From positions 106,499 through 170,498 of the forward strand of contig JBCDHW010000008.1 in the NCBI GenBank assembly GCA_038749595.1: a stretch of DNA of 64,000 nucleotides, given 5' to 3'. The stretch comes from Parvularcula sp038749595. Its GTDB lineage: Bacteria; Pseudomonadota; Alphaproteobacteria; Caulobacterales; Parvularculaceae. The notes beneath the pieces were generated by a model that had not been told where the DNA came from, searched no databases, and was given only the letters and a program-made list of their open reading frames with translations. A program made the translations under genes and the position numbers. This document shows positions 46,609 to 55,582 of the stretch, piece after piece; the stretch's first letter is position 1; every line of letters starts with the position of its first letter.

Positions 46609-47211
46609 TTAGCTTAGAAGCGCCGCGACCTTATTCGAGACCTGCCGGAAGTGTTGCCGGGCCGTCGTCCAAATCCCCGCTGCAATCACGCCTTGGTCCT
46701 GCAGCGACACGACATTGTCCGTGTCCCGCGCTTCGGCGAGCAGGGTACCGTCCTCCAGAAATTGCAGGGTGATTGACGAGTCGCCGGCCGAGAGGCTTTG
46801 CAGACTAAGGCCTGGCTCTTGCGCAAGTTCGATTTGGGTTGGCCGATTGGCGTCAAGGTCGGTAAGGATCGTTCGGATTGTCAGAATGCCAGGACCGGGC
46901 GCGTCGACTAAGGTTGCAACCGAGCCCACTGCGCCGCGCAGCTCACCATTCAGCTCACCCAGCATGAAATCGACGTCCCGTTGGGAAAGCGGCCGAACGT
47001 CCCGCCGGATGCCGGGAATACGCACGCCGATCCGTTTAACGATGTCTTCGCCAGCGACCGGGGCGGCGATGAACACCTGGTCGTAGCCGGTGAAGTCTCT
47101 CGTCGATACTTCCGTAAACCGATCAAACCGCGCAGCGGCGTCGGGGCCTGTGGCGCCCGTCGCGCACGCCGCGAGGCCGAGAAATGCCGCTGAAAGGAAA
47201 AGGTTGCGCAT
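46609..47211 (-). CDS. Exported lipoprotein, DUF3313-like
   Basis: A 200-residue lipoprotein: MRNLFLSAAFLGLAAC gives a signal peptide with lipobox. The body, with YDQVFIAAPV and GILTIRTILTDLDANRPT, resembles DUF3313-type envelope proteins, but the match is by pattern only. ATG 47211 is chosen for the signal peptide; the open frame extends upstream without meaning. It converges on queE and stands alone. Function unknown. Confidence 0.65.
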   Translation of the reverse strand: MRNLFLSAAFLGLAACATGATGPDAAARFDRFTEVSTRDFTGYDQVFIAAPVAGEDIVKRIGVRIPGIRRDVRPLSQRDVDFMLGELNGELRGAVGSVATLVDAPGPGILTIRTILTDLDANRPTQIELAQEPGLSLQSLSAGDSSITLQFLEDGTLLAEARDTDNVVSLQDQGVIAAGIWTTARQHFRQVSNKVAALLS

Positions 47212-47342
47212 GGACTGCTCCCAAATAGTTATTGACCAACGTGGAACCCGCGCCGTTTGCCGGGCCATCACTCCGTCAATCGCCACCACCCGCGCTTTAT
47301 TCGCATAGGGTTTGAGGAAGTTACAGAGGTTTGCGCAGCGAC

Positions 47343-47771
47343 CTATTGAAAGGGGGCCATGCCTTCGCGGGCGAGGGCATCGGCGGCTTCGTTGCCTTCG
47401 TGGCCCGCATGCCCCTTCACCCACGCCCACCGGACCTGCCGCGCTTCGGCCAACGCGTCGAGGGTTTGCCAGAGGTCGCGGTTCTTCACTGGCTTCTTCG
47501 CAGCGGTCTTCCAGCCGTTCCGCTTCCAGCCGTGCACCCACGTTTCGACGCCGTTTTTGACATATTGGCTGTCGGTAGTGACGGTGATGGGTGTGCCGGG
47601 CGTAACGTCTTCTAACGCCCGGATCGCTGCGAGGAGCTCCATCCGATTGTTGGTTGTTTCCGCTTCACCACCGCATAACGTCCGCTTCTTGTCGCCCTCG
47701 ATGATCAGCACACCCCAGCCTCCAGGTCCTGGGTTTCCGGAGCAGGCACCATCCGTGTACGCTTCAATCAT
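47343..47771 (-). CDS. rnhA: Ribonuclease HI
   Basis: A 142-residue RNase H that cleaves RNA in RNA-DNA hybrids. The acidic active site is complete: YTDGACSGNPGPGGWG (Asp), NNRMELLAAIRAL (Glu), TTDSQYVKNGV (Asp) and VKGHAGHEGNEAADALA (final His and Asp). The start overlaps the thrB stop by four bases, so it is the last gene of ispH-thrB-rnhA. Confidence 0.96.
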   Translation of the reverse strand: MIEAYTDGACSGNPGPGGWGVLIIEGDKKRTLCGGEAETTNNRMELLAAIRALEDVTPGTPITVTTDSQYVKNGVETWVHGWKRNGWKTAAKKPVKNRDLWQTLDALAEARQVRWAWVKGHAGHEGNEAADALAREGMAPFQ

Positions 47772-48715
47772 CGATGTATCTCCATGCTCGACCGGTGGTG
47801 CCGCAGGAGACGCAACCACGGCAGCGGGTCTTTCGGCGTATAAAGCGCACTTTCCTGAACGTTGATATGGTCGACGGCGCGGCTGAGGAAAAATCGGAGC
47901 GCGGATCCGCACAACAAGATTGGTAACGCGTCGAGTTCTGAGGCACTGAGCGGACGAACGCTTTGATAGCCGCTGAGTAAAGCTTCCGCATTGGTCACGT
48001 CCACAGGGCCCGCTTCTGGCATGTATGCATTCATGCTGATCGCGAGGTCATAGGCGAGGTAGTCCGTACACGCAAAATAAAAGTCGATCACGCCACACGG
48101 TGTTCCGTGGTCGAGGAGAAGATTATCGGGAAAGAGATCCGCGTGAATGGTCCCGCGCTTGAGGTCTGTTGGCCATTGCTCTTTGAGCTGATGAAGGAGG
48201 ACGCCGACTTCTTCGGTGACCCCTTCGCCGAAGGTCTCCAGCCCATCGCCAGCTTCGCGTGCCATCTGGCGCCAGCTCGCGAGGCCCATCCCGTTCGGGC
48301 GAGATGGCGCGAAGTCCTGCGCTGCCGTATGCAGCTGCGCGAGCAGCGCCCCCGCCGCGAACGCGTCGTCGTAGGTGGGCTGCATATTGGGCCGGCCCGG
48401 TAGAAAATCGATCAGGGCTGCCGGTTTACCCGCCACCGCGGTGAGCCGATCGCCTGAGGTGGTCCGCACCGGCTTCGCCGATGGCAAACCTTTGCTCGCC
48501 ACGTGTTCCATGAGGCCCAGAAAATACGGGAGATCGGCGAGCGCGGTCCGGCCCTCAAACAGCGTGAGGATATACCGTTTACCCTCAGACATCACTTTAT
48601 AGTTGGTGTTCTCCGTCCCCTCTGGGATCCCGGTCACCACATCAGGCGCGGGCAGCCCGTAGGACGAAAGCAAGTCTGCGACGGCTTCGTCGCTGAGTTC
48701 GGTAAACACCGCCAT
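47768..48715 (-). CDS. thrB: Homoserine kinase (ThrB, choline-kinase fold)
   Basis: A 315-residue kinase with an aminoglycoside phosphotransferase fold, the form used by alphaproteobacteria for threonine synthesis. GIPEGTENTNYKV and YILTLFE lie in the N-lobe; GTIHADLFPDNLLLD is the catalytic loop and GVIDFYFACTDYLAYDLAI the metal-binding DF motif. It follows ispH by 12 bases and overlaps rnhA. Confidence 0.93.
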   Translation of the reverse strand: MAVFTELSDEAVADLLSSYGLPAPDVVTGIPEGTENTNYKVMSEGKRYILTLFEGRTALADLPYFLGLMEHVASKGLPSAKPVRTTSGDRLTAVAGKPAALIDFLPGRPNMQPTYDDAFAAGALLAQLHTAAQDFAPSRPNGMGLASWRQMAREAGDGLETFGEGVTEEVGVLLHQLKEQWPTDLKRGTIHADLFPDNLLLDHGTPCGVIDFYFACTDYLAYDLAISMNAYMPEAGPVDVTNAEALLSGYQSVRPLSASELDALPILLCGSALRFFLSRAVDHINVQESALYTPKDPLPWLRLLRHHRSSMEIHR

Positions 48716-48727
48716 GACGTGCGTGGG

Positions 48728-49678
48728 TTATACCAGTTCGCGCGGAAGTTTGAAACGGACCTTTTCCCGGGTCGTCTCAATCTCTTCGATCGTCAGATTA
48801 TAGCGCTCGCGGAAACCCTGGACGACACCTTGCACAGCCGTTTCTGGGGCGGATGCGCCAGCCGTTAAGGCGACAATCTGTGGGCTCAACCGGTCAACCA
48901 GATCCCAATCGATCGCGTCGACGTTCTCAATAAGTTGACCGACCGGACAGCCCGCGCGCTGGCCAACTTCGACCAAACGCACCGAATTCGATGAGGTTGG
49001 CGAGCCCACGACGAAGAGGAGGTCTGCCTCTTCGGCGATCACTTTGACCGCGTCCTGGCGATTGGTGGTCGCGTAACAGATGTCGTCTTTGTGCGGGATC
49101 CAGATGTCTGGGAAGCGCTCGCGCAAAACGGCGACGATCTTGATCGTATCGTCGACGGATAGCGTTGTCTGGGTCACGTACGCCAGCTGCTTTCCCTCGG
49201 GAGCAACGAACGTTTCGGCGTCTTCAACCGTCTCGATCAGCGACATGGCGTCGTCGGGAAGTTGCCCCATCGTGCCTTCGACCTCGGGGTGGCCAGCATG
49301 GCCGATGAGGATCACGTGAGCGCCTTTGTCGTGGTGGCGCTGGGTCTCGATATGGACCTTACTAACAAGCGGACACGTCGCGTCGAGGTAGAGGAGGTTG
49401 CGTTTCTCGGCCTCCGCAGGAACGGACTTAGGAACTCCGTGAGCGGAAAAGAGAACAGGACGATCGTCCGGTACATCGTCAAGCTCGTCGACAAAAACGG
49501 CGCCAAGATTGCGCAGCCGTGTCACCACGGTTTCGTTGTGCACGATCTCGTGCCGCACGTAGACCGGGGCTCCGTAGCGTTCGATCGCTTTTTCGACCAT
49601 GTCGATGGCCCGATCGACCCCTGCACAGAAACCGCGCGGGGCGGCCATGCGGAGAATAAGGGAATTTTCCTTGGTCAT
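48728..49678 (-). CDS. ispH: 4-hydroxy-3-methylbut-2-enyl diphosphate reductase
   Basis: A 316-residue iron-sulfur enzyme, last step of the MEP isoprenoid pathway. The three cluster cysteines are in PRGFCAGVDRAI, DATCPLV and a later Cys of the AGCPVGQLIEN region; VYVRHEIVHN, FSAHGVP and VVGSPTSSNSVRL are family signatures. ATG 49678 (MTKENSLILRMAAPRGF) is chosen; the frame extends 12 residues upstream. It heads the ispH-thrB-rnhA operon. Confidence 0.96.
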   Translation of the reverse strand: MTKENSLILRMAAPRGFCAGVDRAIDMVEKAIERYGAPVYVRHEIVHNETVVTRLRNLGAVFVDELDDVPDDRPVLFSAHGVPKSVPAEAEKRNLLYLDATCPLVSKVHIETQRHHDKGAHVILIGHAGHPEVEGTMGQLPDDAMSLIETVEDAETFVAPEGKQLAYVTQTTLSVDDTIKIVAVLRERFPDIWIPHKDDICYATTNRQDAVKVIAEEADLLFVVGSPTSSNSVRLVEVGQRAGCPVGQLIENVDAIDWDLVDRLSPQIVALTAGASAPETAVQGVVQGFRERYNLTIEEIETTREKVRFKLPRELV

Positions 49679-49779
49679 AGGCCTTGTCAGGGTTCGCGAT
49701 CGACTCGGGTTCACCTATAGGAAACCGACATTGTGGGCTACCGCCTACCGAACAGATGGTTTTTGAGGAACGGCTTGCC

Positions 49780-50337
49780 ATGCGAAATCTCTTGATCCTT
49801 GTTGTCGCAGCCCTCGCAGCAAGCGGCTGCGCGAATAACGAGCGGAGGATCGCTGCCCGCCAGGCCAACCCTGCGCCGTGTCCGAACGTGTTTGTGCTGA
49901 AGGACGCCTCACGGTTTATTGAATTCGCGGACGAGACGTCGACCCTCGATTCGGTCGCTTTCAGCGGTGCCTTCGACGCAGTGGAGACCCGCTGTCGCTA
50001 CTATGCCGACGTTCCGATTGAAGCCGAGGTTGATCTCGCCTTCTCGATTGGTCGGGGGCCGGCTGCACAAGAAGAGACGTTTGACGTTCGCTACTTCGTC
50101 GCCGTGACGCGCACCAATCGCGATGTCATCGCCAAGCAAGAATTCTCAACCCCCGTCACGTTCCGACCCGGCCAGAACGTGGTGCAGATCAACCAGTCGA
50201 TCGACGACCTCATCATCCCCCGGCGGAGCGATCAGACGTCTGGCGTGAATTTCGAGATCGCCGTGGGCTTTGTCCTCGACCGTCGGCAGGTCCTCTTCAA
50301 CCGCTCTGGCCGCAGCCTGAAATTCCCGGAGGCTTAA
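49780..50337 (+). CDS. Conserved exported lipoprotein, unknown function
   Basis: A 185-residue protein with signal peptide and lipobox (VVAALAASGC). Beyond that it has a beta-rich domain: FRLKPR-like DVPIEAEVDLAFSIGRGP, VRYFVAVTRTNRDVIAKQEF and NFEIAVGFVLDRRQVLFNR. I do not recognise the family with certainty. It starts at ATG 49780 after a GAGG, and its TAATG overlap with argS means they are co-translated. Confidence 0.7.
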   Translation: MRNLLILVVAALAASGCANNERRIAARQANPAPCPNVFVLKDASRFIEFADETSTLDSVAFSGAFDAVETRCRYYADVPIEAEVDLAFSIGRGPAAQEETFDVRYFVAVTRTNRDVIAKQEFSTPVTFRPGQNVVQINQSIDDLIIPRRSDQTSGVNFEIAVGFVLDRRQVLFNRSGRSLKFPEA

Positions 50338-52097
50338 TGCTCTCGCTGACTGCTCGTTTGAGCCTCCTCGTCGGCGAAGCGTTCGCCGCGGAGGGCCTTG
50401 ATCCTGCGCTTGGCGCCGTGCGCGTTTCCGATCGCCCCGACTTGGCGCCATTCCAATGCAACGGTGCCCTGGCTGCTGCGAAGGCTGCCAAAAAGAATCC
50501 GCGGCAATTGGCGGAAAGCATCAAAAGTCGGCTTACGGAGGATCCCGCACTCGAAGAGATCACTCTCGCTGGCCCCGGCTTTCTCAACCTCACACCGTCG
50601 CTGCCATTCCTGGAGGAGCAGATCGCGGCGCTCGTCGCGGACCCCCACGGCGGCGCCTGGAAACGCGAGACGCCAGAAAAAGTCATCCTCGATTACGGCG
50701 GCCCGAATGTCGCCAAGCCCCTCCATGTGGGCCATCTTCGTTCGGCGATTATCGGTCAGAGCCTCAAAACGATTATGCGCCGCGCGGGTGACAACGCGGT
50801 CGGCGATATCCACCTCGGTGATTGGGGTCTGCAAATGGGGCAGCTGATCGCTGAGATGCAGCGGCGGGCCCCAGAGTTACCGTACTTCGATGCGGCGAAG
50901 ACGGACGGTTTCCCTACGGAAAGTCCGGTTACGGTTGCAGAGCTCTCAGAGATTTACCCCGCGGCGAGTGCGGCGTGTAAGGAGGACCCCGAGCGGATGG
51001 CCGAGGCGCAAGCGGCCACTGCCGAGTTGCAGGCGGGGCGGCCAGGCTATCGCGCGTTGTGGCAGCATTTTGTTGACGTCAGCCGAGAGGCTTTAGAGGC
51101 CGATTACGCAGCGTTGGGCGTATCATTTGAGCTTTGGCGCGGGGAGGCCTCCGTTGATCCGCTGATTCCCGTTACCGTCGATCGGCTCACGGAGCAAAAT
51201 CTCCTGGTCGAAAGCGACGGCGCGCAGGTGGTGGAGGTCGGGCGCGACGATGACAAAAAAGAGTTGCCGCCGCTCCTGATGATCAAATCCAACGGTTCTG
51301 TCGGCTACGGCTCCACCGATCTCGCTACGTTGCTGGAGCGTTCAGAAGAAGGATTCGACCGCTGTATCTACGTCGTTGATAAGCGGCAGGCGGAGCATTT
51401 CGTCCAAGTCTTCCGAGCGGCAGACAAGCTTGGTCTTTATACAGAAGAAAAGATGGAGCATGCCGGCTTCGGCACGATGAACGGAAAGGATGGCCGACCT
51501 TTCAAAACCCGAGAGGGCGGTGTCCTCCGCCTGGCCGATCTCCTCGCGATGGTGATCAACAAAGCTGAGGAACGGGTTCGCGAGAACGATCCCGACGCAT
51601 CGGGCGCTCAGTTTCCCGAGACGGCCCGCCTGGTGGGGCTCGCTGCGCTCAAATTTGCGGACCTCTCCAATCCGCGGACGACGGACTACATCTTTGATCT
51701 CGACAGGTTCGTTGCTTTTGAAGGCAAGACAGGGCCTTACCTTCTCTATGCAGCCGTCCGTATGCGGTCGGTTTTAGAGAAGGCGGGGGTGGATGCTGGC
51801 GAAGCGCTCAACGCGCCGATCTCTCTTTCAGAGCCGACAGAGAGAGAACTGGTGCAAGCGCTTCTTAGTTACGCCGACGCCCATGAAGGCGCCTACACCC
51901 GGCGCATGCCCCACGTTCTCTGCGACCATGCGTTCGCTGTGGCTCAAGCCTTTTCGAAATTTTATGCAGCATGCCGAATCGCTGATGAGAACAATGTCAC
52001 GGTGCGGACAAGTCGACTCGCGCTTGTGAGTGCGACTTTATCTCAGCTTACGGACATTCTCGCTCAGCTGGGAATCGACGCGCCGGACAAAATGTAA
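50337..52097 (+). CDS. argS: Arginyl-tRNA synthetase
   Basis: A 586-residue class I synthetase. PNVAKPLHVGHLRSAIIGQSLK holds the HIGH-type motif (HVGH). GDIHLGDWGLQMGQLIAEM follows, then YVVDKRQAEHFVQVFRAADKLG and GFGTMNGKDGRPFKTREGG, in which the KMSKS-equivalent region is degenerate, as is normal for ArgS. The DALR anticodon-binding domain ends the protein. The N-terminal Add1 domain is present. Confidence 0.97.
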   Translation: MLSLTARLSLLVGEAFAAEGLDPALGAVRVSDRPDLAPFQCNGALAAAKAAKKNPRQLAESIKSRLTEDPALEEITLAGPGFLNLTPSLPFLEEQIAALVADPHGGAWKRETPEKVILDYGGPNVAKPLHVGHLRSAIIGQSLKTIMRRAGDNAVGDIHLGDWGLQMGQLIAEMQRRAPELPYFDAAKTDGFPTESPVTVAELSEIYPAASAACKEDPERMAEAQAATAELQAGRPGYRALWQHFVDVSREALEADYAALGVSFELWRGEASVDPLIPVTVDRLTEQNLLVESDGAQVVEVGRDDDKKELPPLLMIKSNGSVGYGSTDLATLLERSEEGFDRCIYVVDKRQAEHFVQVFRAADKLGLYTEEKMEHAGFGTMNGKDGRPFKTREGGVLRLADLLAMVINKAEERVRENDPDASGAQFPETARLVGLAALKFADLSNPRTTDYIFDLDRFVAFEGKTGPYLLYAAVRMRSVLEKAGVDAGEALNAPISLSEPTERELVQALLSYADAHEGAYTRRMPHVLCDHAFAVAQAFSKFYAACRIADENNVTVRTSRLALVSATLSQLTDILAQLGIDAPDKM

Positions 52098-52151
52098 CTT
52101 TTTCGTTGACCACCTGTTGCCAGAGCGCATCACCGAGCAGGAATGTCTGTC

Positions 52152-52173
52152 CTGTCACGGTTCTGTCACATAA
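52152..52173 (+). promoter_or_regulatory. PHO box (PhoB-binding site) upstream of the TonB receptor
   Basis: CTGTCAC-GGTT-CTGTCAC-ATAA consists of two identical seven-base half-sites with a 4-base linker (11-base period). It agrees with the enterobacterial PHO box consensus at 18 of 22 positions by my count. It lies 84 bases before the receptor ATG, so it predicts phosphate-starvation control. Confidence 0.75.
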
Positions 52174-52256
52174 GTTCTCGGAAAGCGTCATACATCCCCA
52201 TTACGCGGCCGGCGCGAAGCCGGTCGGGCTTCGTTGGCTCACTTTTGGGGATAAAT

Positions 52257-55200
52257 ATGTTCGATCATCGTTGGGCAGGCGGTGCCGCCGCTCTCGCCAT
52301 CGCTGCGTCGCTGACGCCCGCTTATGCACAAGAAATTACAGCCTCGATCCGGGGCACCGTTACGTCGGAAGGCGGGATGCCGATCTCAGGCGCGACCGTC
52401 ACAGTCGTCAACACGGCAACAGGCGCTGCACGGACCATCACAACGGGCGCAGCGGGTGCATTCAACTTCCGCAACTTGTCCGTGACCGGTACATATACTG
52501 TCACAGCCACTGCCCCTGGTTTTGACGGCCAGCGCGTCGAAGGCATCGCGCTTTCAGTTGGCCAAGCGTCGAACCTTCAGTTCTCCCTCGCATCGGGAAC
52601 CTCGGACGAGGTGTTCGTGACCGCAACCCGTCCCGCGGGGATCGACGTCGCTGCTGGCCCGGCCGCAGTCTTTGACTCGCGCGACCTGCAGACGCTTCCG
52701 GCGATTAACCGGAACATCACCGACATCATCCGGACTGACCCACGTCTCTTCATCGACGAGAGCCGCGGCGGCATCGACCCAATCCAGTGCGGCGGTAAGA
52801 ACCCGCGCTTCAACTCGTTGACCCTCGACGGGGTCCGCCTCAATGATGGGTTTGGCCTGAACTCAAACGGTTATCCGACCGAGCGCCAGCCATTCCCATT
52901 TGACGCGATCGAGCAGGTCGCCGTCGAGCTTGCACCGTTCGACGTTGAGTATGGCGGCTTCACTGCGTGTAACATCAATGCGGTCACCAAGTCGGGCACG
53001 AACGCGTTCACCGGCTCGCTGTTCTTCGACTACACCGATGACGGCCTCCAAGGCGACAGCCTCGAAGGGCAGGACATCGTCCTCCCTGAGTTCGACGAGC
53101 AACGCTACGGTTTCCAGGTCGGCGGCCCGATCATCAAAGACAAACTGTTCTTCTCTGTGGCGTATGAGAAGCTCGAAGGCGTCAACACGTTCTCTCGCGG
53201 TGTCGAAGGCTCCGGCGCGATCAACGAAGTTGCGATCAGCCAAGCTGAAATCGACGAGATCCTCGCCATCTCGCGCGATGTCTACCAGTACGACCCGGGT
53301 TTCGTTCCCGAAGGCTTCGACAACGAGGACGAAAAGATTCTCGTCAAGCTCGACTGGAACATCAACGAGAACCACCGCGCCGCGTTCACCTACAACTGGA
53401 ACGACGGCTTCAACACCGTCCAGTCCGACGGTGACCTCGACGAGTTTGAATTCTCGAATCACCTCTACGAGCGCGGTTCTGAGCTGAAGAACTACGTCTT
53501 CTCACTGTTCTCGGATTGGACCGATAATTTCTCGACCGAGTTGCGGGCTGGCTACGTTGATTTGCAAAACCGTCAGGACTCGATCGGCGGCACCGACTTC
53601 GGTGAGATCACGATCGAGACGGGCGATGTTAACGTTTACCTCGGCGGTGACGACAGCCGGCAGTCCAACAGCTTGAGCTACGAAATCTTCCAGTTCGCGG
53701 CGAAGGGCTACTACAACTCCGGTATCCACAACATCACGTTCGGCTACGAGCGTGAGGCGTTTGAGATCTTCAACCTCTTCGTTCAGCATACGGAGACAGA
53801 GATCGACTTCGAGAACGTTGAGCTGTTCGACGCCACCAACTTCCTCGGCGACGCAAACGGCGACGGCAATCCAGACGTCACCGAGTTCGCTCCTTTCGGC
53901 GAAGTCTCGGCGATTGAAGCCTTCCGTCTCGGTTACGCTGACGCGGTGTTCTACAACAACGCACCGTCGAACAATCCGCAGGACGCCGCAGCAGAGTGGG
54001 GCTACGCACTCAACACGCTCTACGCCCAGGACGAAATCGACCTGACGCCGTCGCTCAGTGTGATCGTTGGCCTGCGCTACGACTTCTGGCAGTCCGATGA
54101 CGAGCCGGTAGAGAACGCCGACTTCGTTGCGGATTATGGCTTCTCCAACAGCCAAAACCTCGACGGCCTGTCGCTTCTTCAGCCGCGCCTCGCGCTCAAC
54201 TGGCAAGCGAAAGATAACCTCGACATCCGCGCAGGTGTTGGCCGTTATTCCGGTGGCGACCCGAACGTCTGGCTGTCAAACACGTTCTCAGCCAACAACG
54301 TTCTTCAGTTCGGTCAGCGCGGCCGCTCATTCGGTCTCGCAACGCCGGACCGCATCTTGATCAACCCCGATACGCAAACGGTTGAAGAAGCCCTCGCTGC
54401 TGCCGCCACCTCGCTGTTTGACACCAACTATTCCGCTTGTGAGGACGGCGTTCCTGAGGGCCCGGGCTATTGTATCCCAACAGACCTCTTCAACGCAGTC
54501 GCTGACGGCGTCGGTGACAACTTCGAGATCAACTACCTCGACCCCGACTTCGAGATCCCGTCGGAGTGGAAGCTGAACGTCGGCGCGACCTGGGTTCCTC
54601 AGCTTCCTATGGCGGGCTTCCTGGGCGGTGAATACACCGTCACGGCTGACCTCCTCGCAAGCTTTAGCGAAAATACGGCGGTGATCCTTCGCGGCGACCT
54701 GGACCAGGTCGGCACGACAGCGGACGGTCGCCCCGACTTCGACAGCCCGCGGGAAGACTCGTTCGTGCTGACCAACTCCGACGGCGAGCAGAACCGCTCG
54801 TTCACGGCGTCCGTCTCGGTGGCCAAGCAGTACGACAACGGTGTCGATTGGTCGCTCGGCTACGCCTACAACGACGCCCAAGACGTCCAGCCGATGACCT
54901 CGTCGGTGGCCTTCTCGAACTACAACAACCGTGCGTTCTTCGATCCGCAAGAGCTTCGTCGCTCGACGTCGGACTACAACATCTCGCACCGGTTCGTCGG
55001 TACGTTCGGTTGGGAGAAAGAGTTCTTCGGCGACAACGCAACCCGCGTGAACCTGGTTGGTTTCGCGAACTCGGGCGCGCCGTATTCCTTCGCGCTCCAG
55101 AACGCCAACGGCTTCTTCGGCTTCACCCCGTTCATCGGCGACTCTGCTGGTGTGCTGCTGCAACCTGGTCAGCGGAACACCGAAACGGCCGGCTGGTGGG

Positions 55201-55460
55201 GCAAGATCGACGCGCGGTTCGAGCAGGAGTTCCCTGGCATCGTCGACGGCCACAAAGGGTCAGCGTTCATTATCATCGACAACCTGACGAACCTGCTCAA
55301 CGACGAGTGGGGCATCCTGGAAGGGCCTGACTTCCCGCCGATCGTCAACGTCGACGAAGACGCGTTCAACAACGGTCAGATTGTTCCGATCTCTGGCCTC
55401 AGCCGTCAGGGCGACCCTTCGCGGTACCAAATCCGCTTCGGCGTCCGGTACCAATTCTAA
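52257..55460 (+). CDS. Oar-like TonB-dependent outer-membrane receptor
   Basis: A 1067-residue receptor. A signal peptide (ALAIAASLTPAYAQ) is followed by a carboxypeptidase-regulatory-like domain (~27-110, SIRGTVTSEGGMPISGATVTVVN). A TonB-box-like DEVFVTA (~119) comes next, then the plug and a ~22-strand barrel ending in the aromatic YQIRFGVRYQF. This architecture is that of Oar/OmpA-related receptors, abundant in Parvularcula/Caulobacter-like and sphingomonad bacteria. ATG 52257 follows GGGG; upstream residues of the open frame include the promoter. The cargo is unknown, but the PHO box suggests a phosphorus-containing ligand. Confidence 0.9.
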   Translation: MFDHRWAGGAAALAIAASLTPAYAQEITASIRGTVTSEGGMPISGATVTVVNTATGAARTITTGAAGAFNFRNLSVTGTYTVTATAPGFDGQRVEGIALSVGQASNLQFSLASGTSDEVFVTATRPAGIDVAAGPAAVFDSRDLQTLPAINRNITDIIRTDPRLFIDESRGGIDPIQCGGKNPRFNSLTLDGVRLNDGFGLNSNGYPTERQPFPFDAIEQVAVELAPFDVEYGGFTACNINAVTKSGTNAFTGSLFFDYTDDGLQGDSLEGQDIVLPEFDEQRYGFQVGGPIIKDKLFFSVAYEKLEGVNTFSRGVEGSGAINEVAISQAEIDEILAISRDVYQYDPGFVPEGFDNEDEKILVKLDWNINENHRAAFTYNWNDGFNTVQSDGDLDEFEFSNHLYERGSELKNYVFSLFSDWTDNFSTELRAGYVDLQNRQDSIGGTDFGEITIETGDVNVYLGGDDSRQSNSLSYEIFQFAAKGYYNSGIHNITFGYEREAFEIFNLFVQHTETEIDFENVELFDATNFLGDANGDGNPDVTEFAPFGEVSAIEAFRLGYADAVFYNNAPSNNPQDAAAEWGYALNTLYAQDEIDLTPSLSVIVGLRYDFWQSDDEPVENADFVADYGFSNSQNLDGLSLLQPRLALNWQAKDNLDIRAGVGRYSGGDPNVWLSNTFSANNVLQFGQRGRSFGLATPDRILINPDTQTVEEALAAAATSLFDTNYSACEDGVPEGPGYCIPTDLFNAVADGVGDNFEINYLDPDFEIPSEWKLNVGATWVPQLPMAGFLGGEYTVTADLLASFSENTAVILRGDLDQVGTTADGRPDFDSPREDSFVLTNSDGEQNRSFTASVSVAKQYDNGVDWSLGYAYNDAQDVQPMTSSVAFSNYNNRAFFDPQELRRSTSDYNISHRFVGTFGWEKEFFGDNATRVNLVGFANSGAPYSFALQNANGFFGFTPFIGDSAGVLLQPGQRNTETAGWWGKIDARFEQEFPGIVDGHKGSAFIIIDNLTNLLNDEWGILEGPDFPPIVNVDEDAFNNGQIVPISGLSRQGDPSRYQIRFGVRYQF

Positions 55461-55495
55461 GGCAACGCACGGCTTCTGACTGGAAGCTCGGCGGC

Positions 55496-55523
55496 AAAAG
55501 GGCGGCTTCGGCCGCCCTTTTTT
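55496..55523 (+). terminator. Rho-independent terminator after the TonB receptor
   Basis: GGGCGGC (55500-55506), a TTCG tetraloop and GCCGCCC (55511-55517) are followed by six Ts, with AAAA in front. It separates the receptor from valS and is symmetric enough to act in both directions. Confidence 0.92.
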
Positions 55524-55582
55524 GTGAGGAGCGGGACGGCCAGGCCTCTTCCAATGAGCAGCGGCTCCGCTAAGCGTGGCCC

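Noticed and set aside
52863..55253. Long minus-strand open frames opposite the TonB receptor
   Set aside because: They reflect the codon bias of the receptor gene; composition is dominated by Val, Glu and Arg with no motifs.
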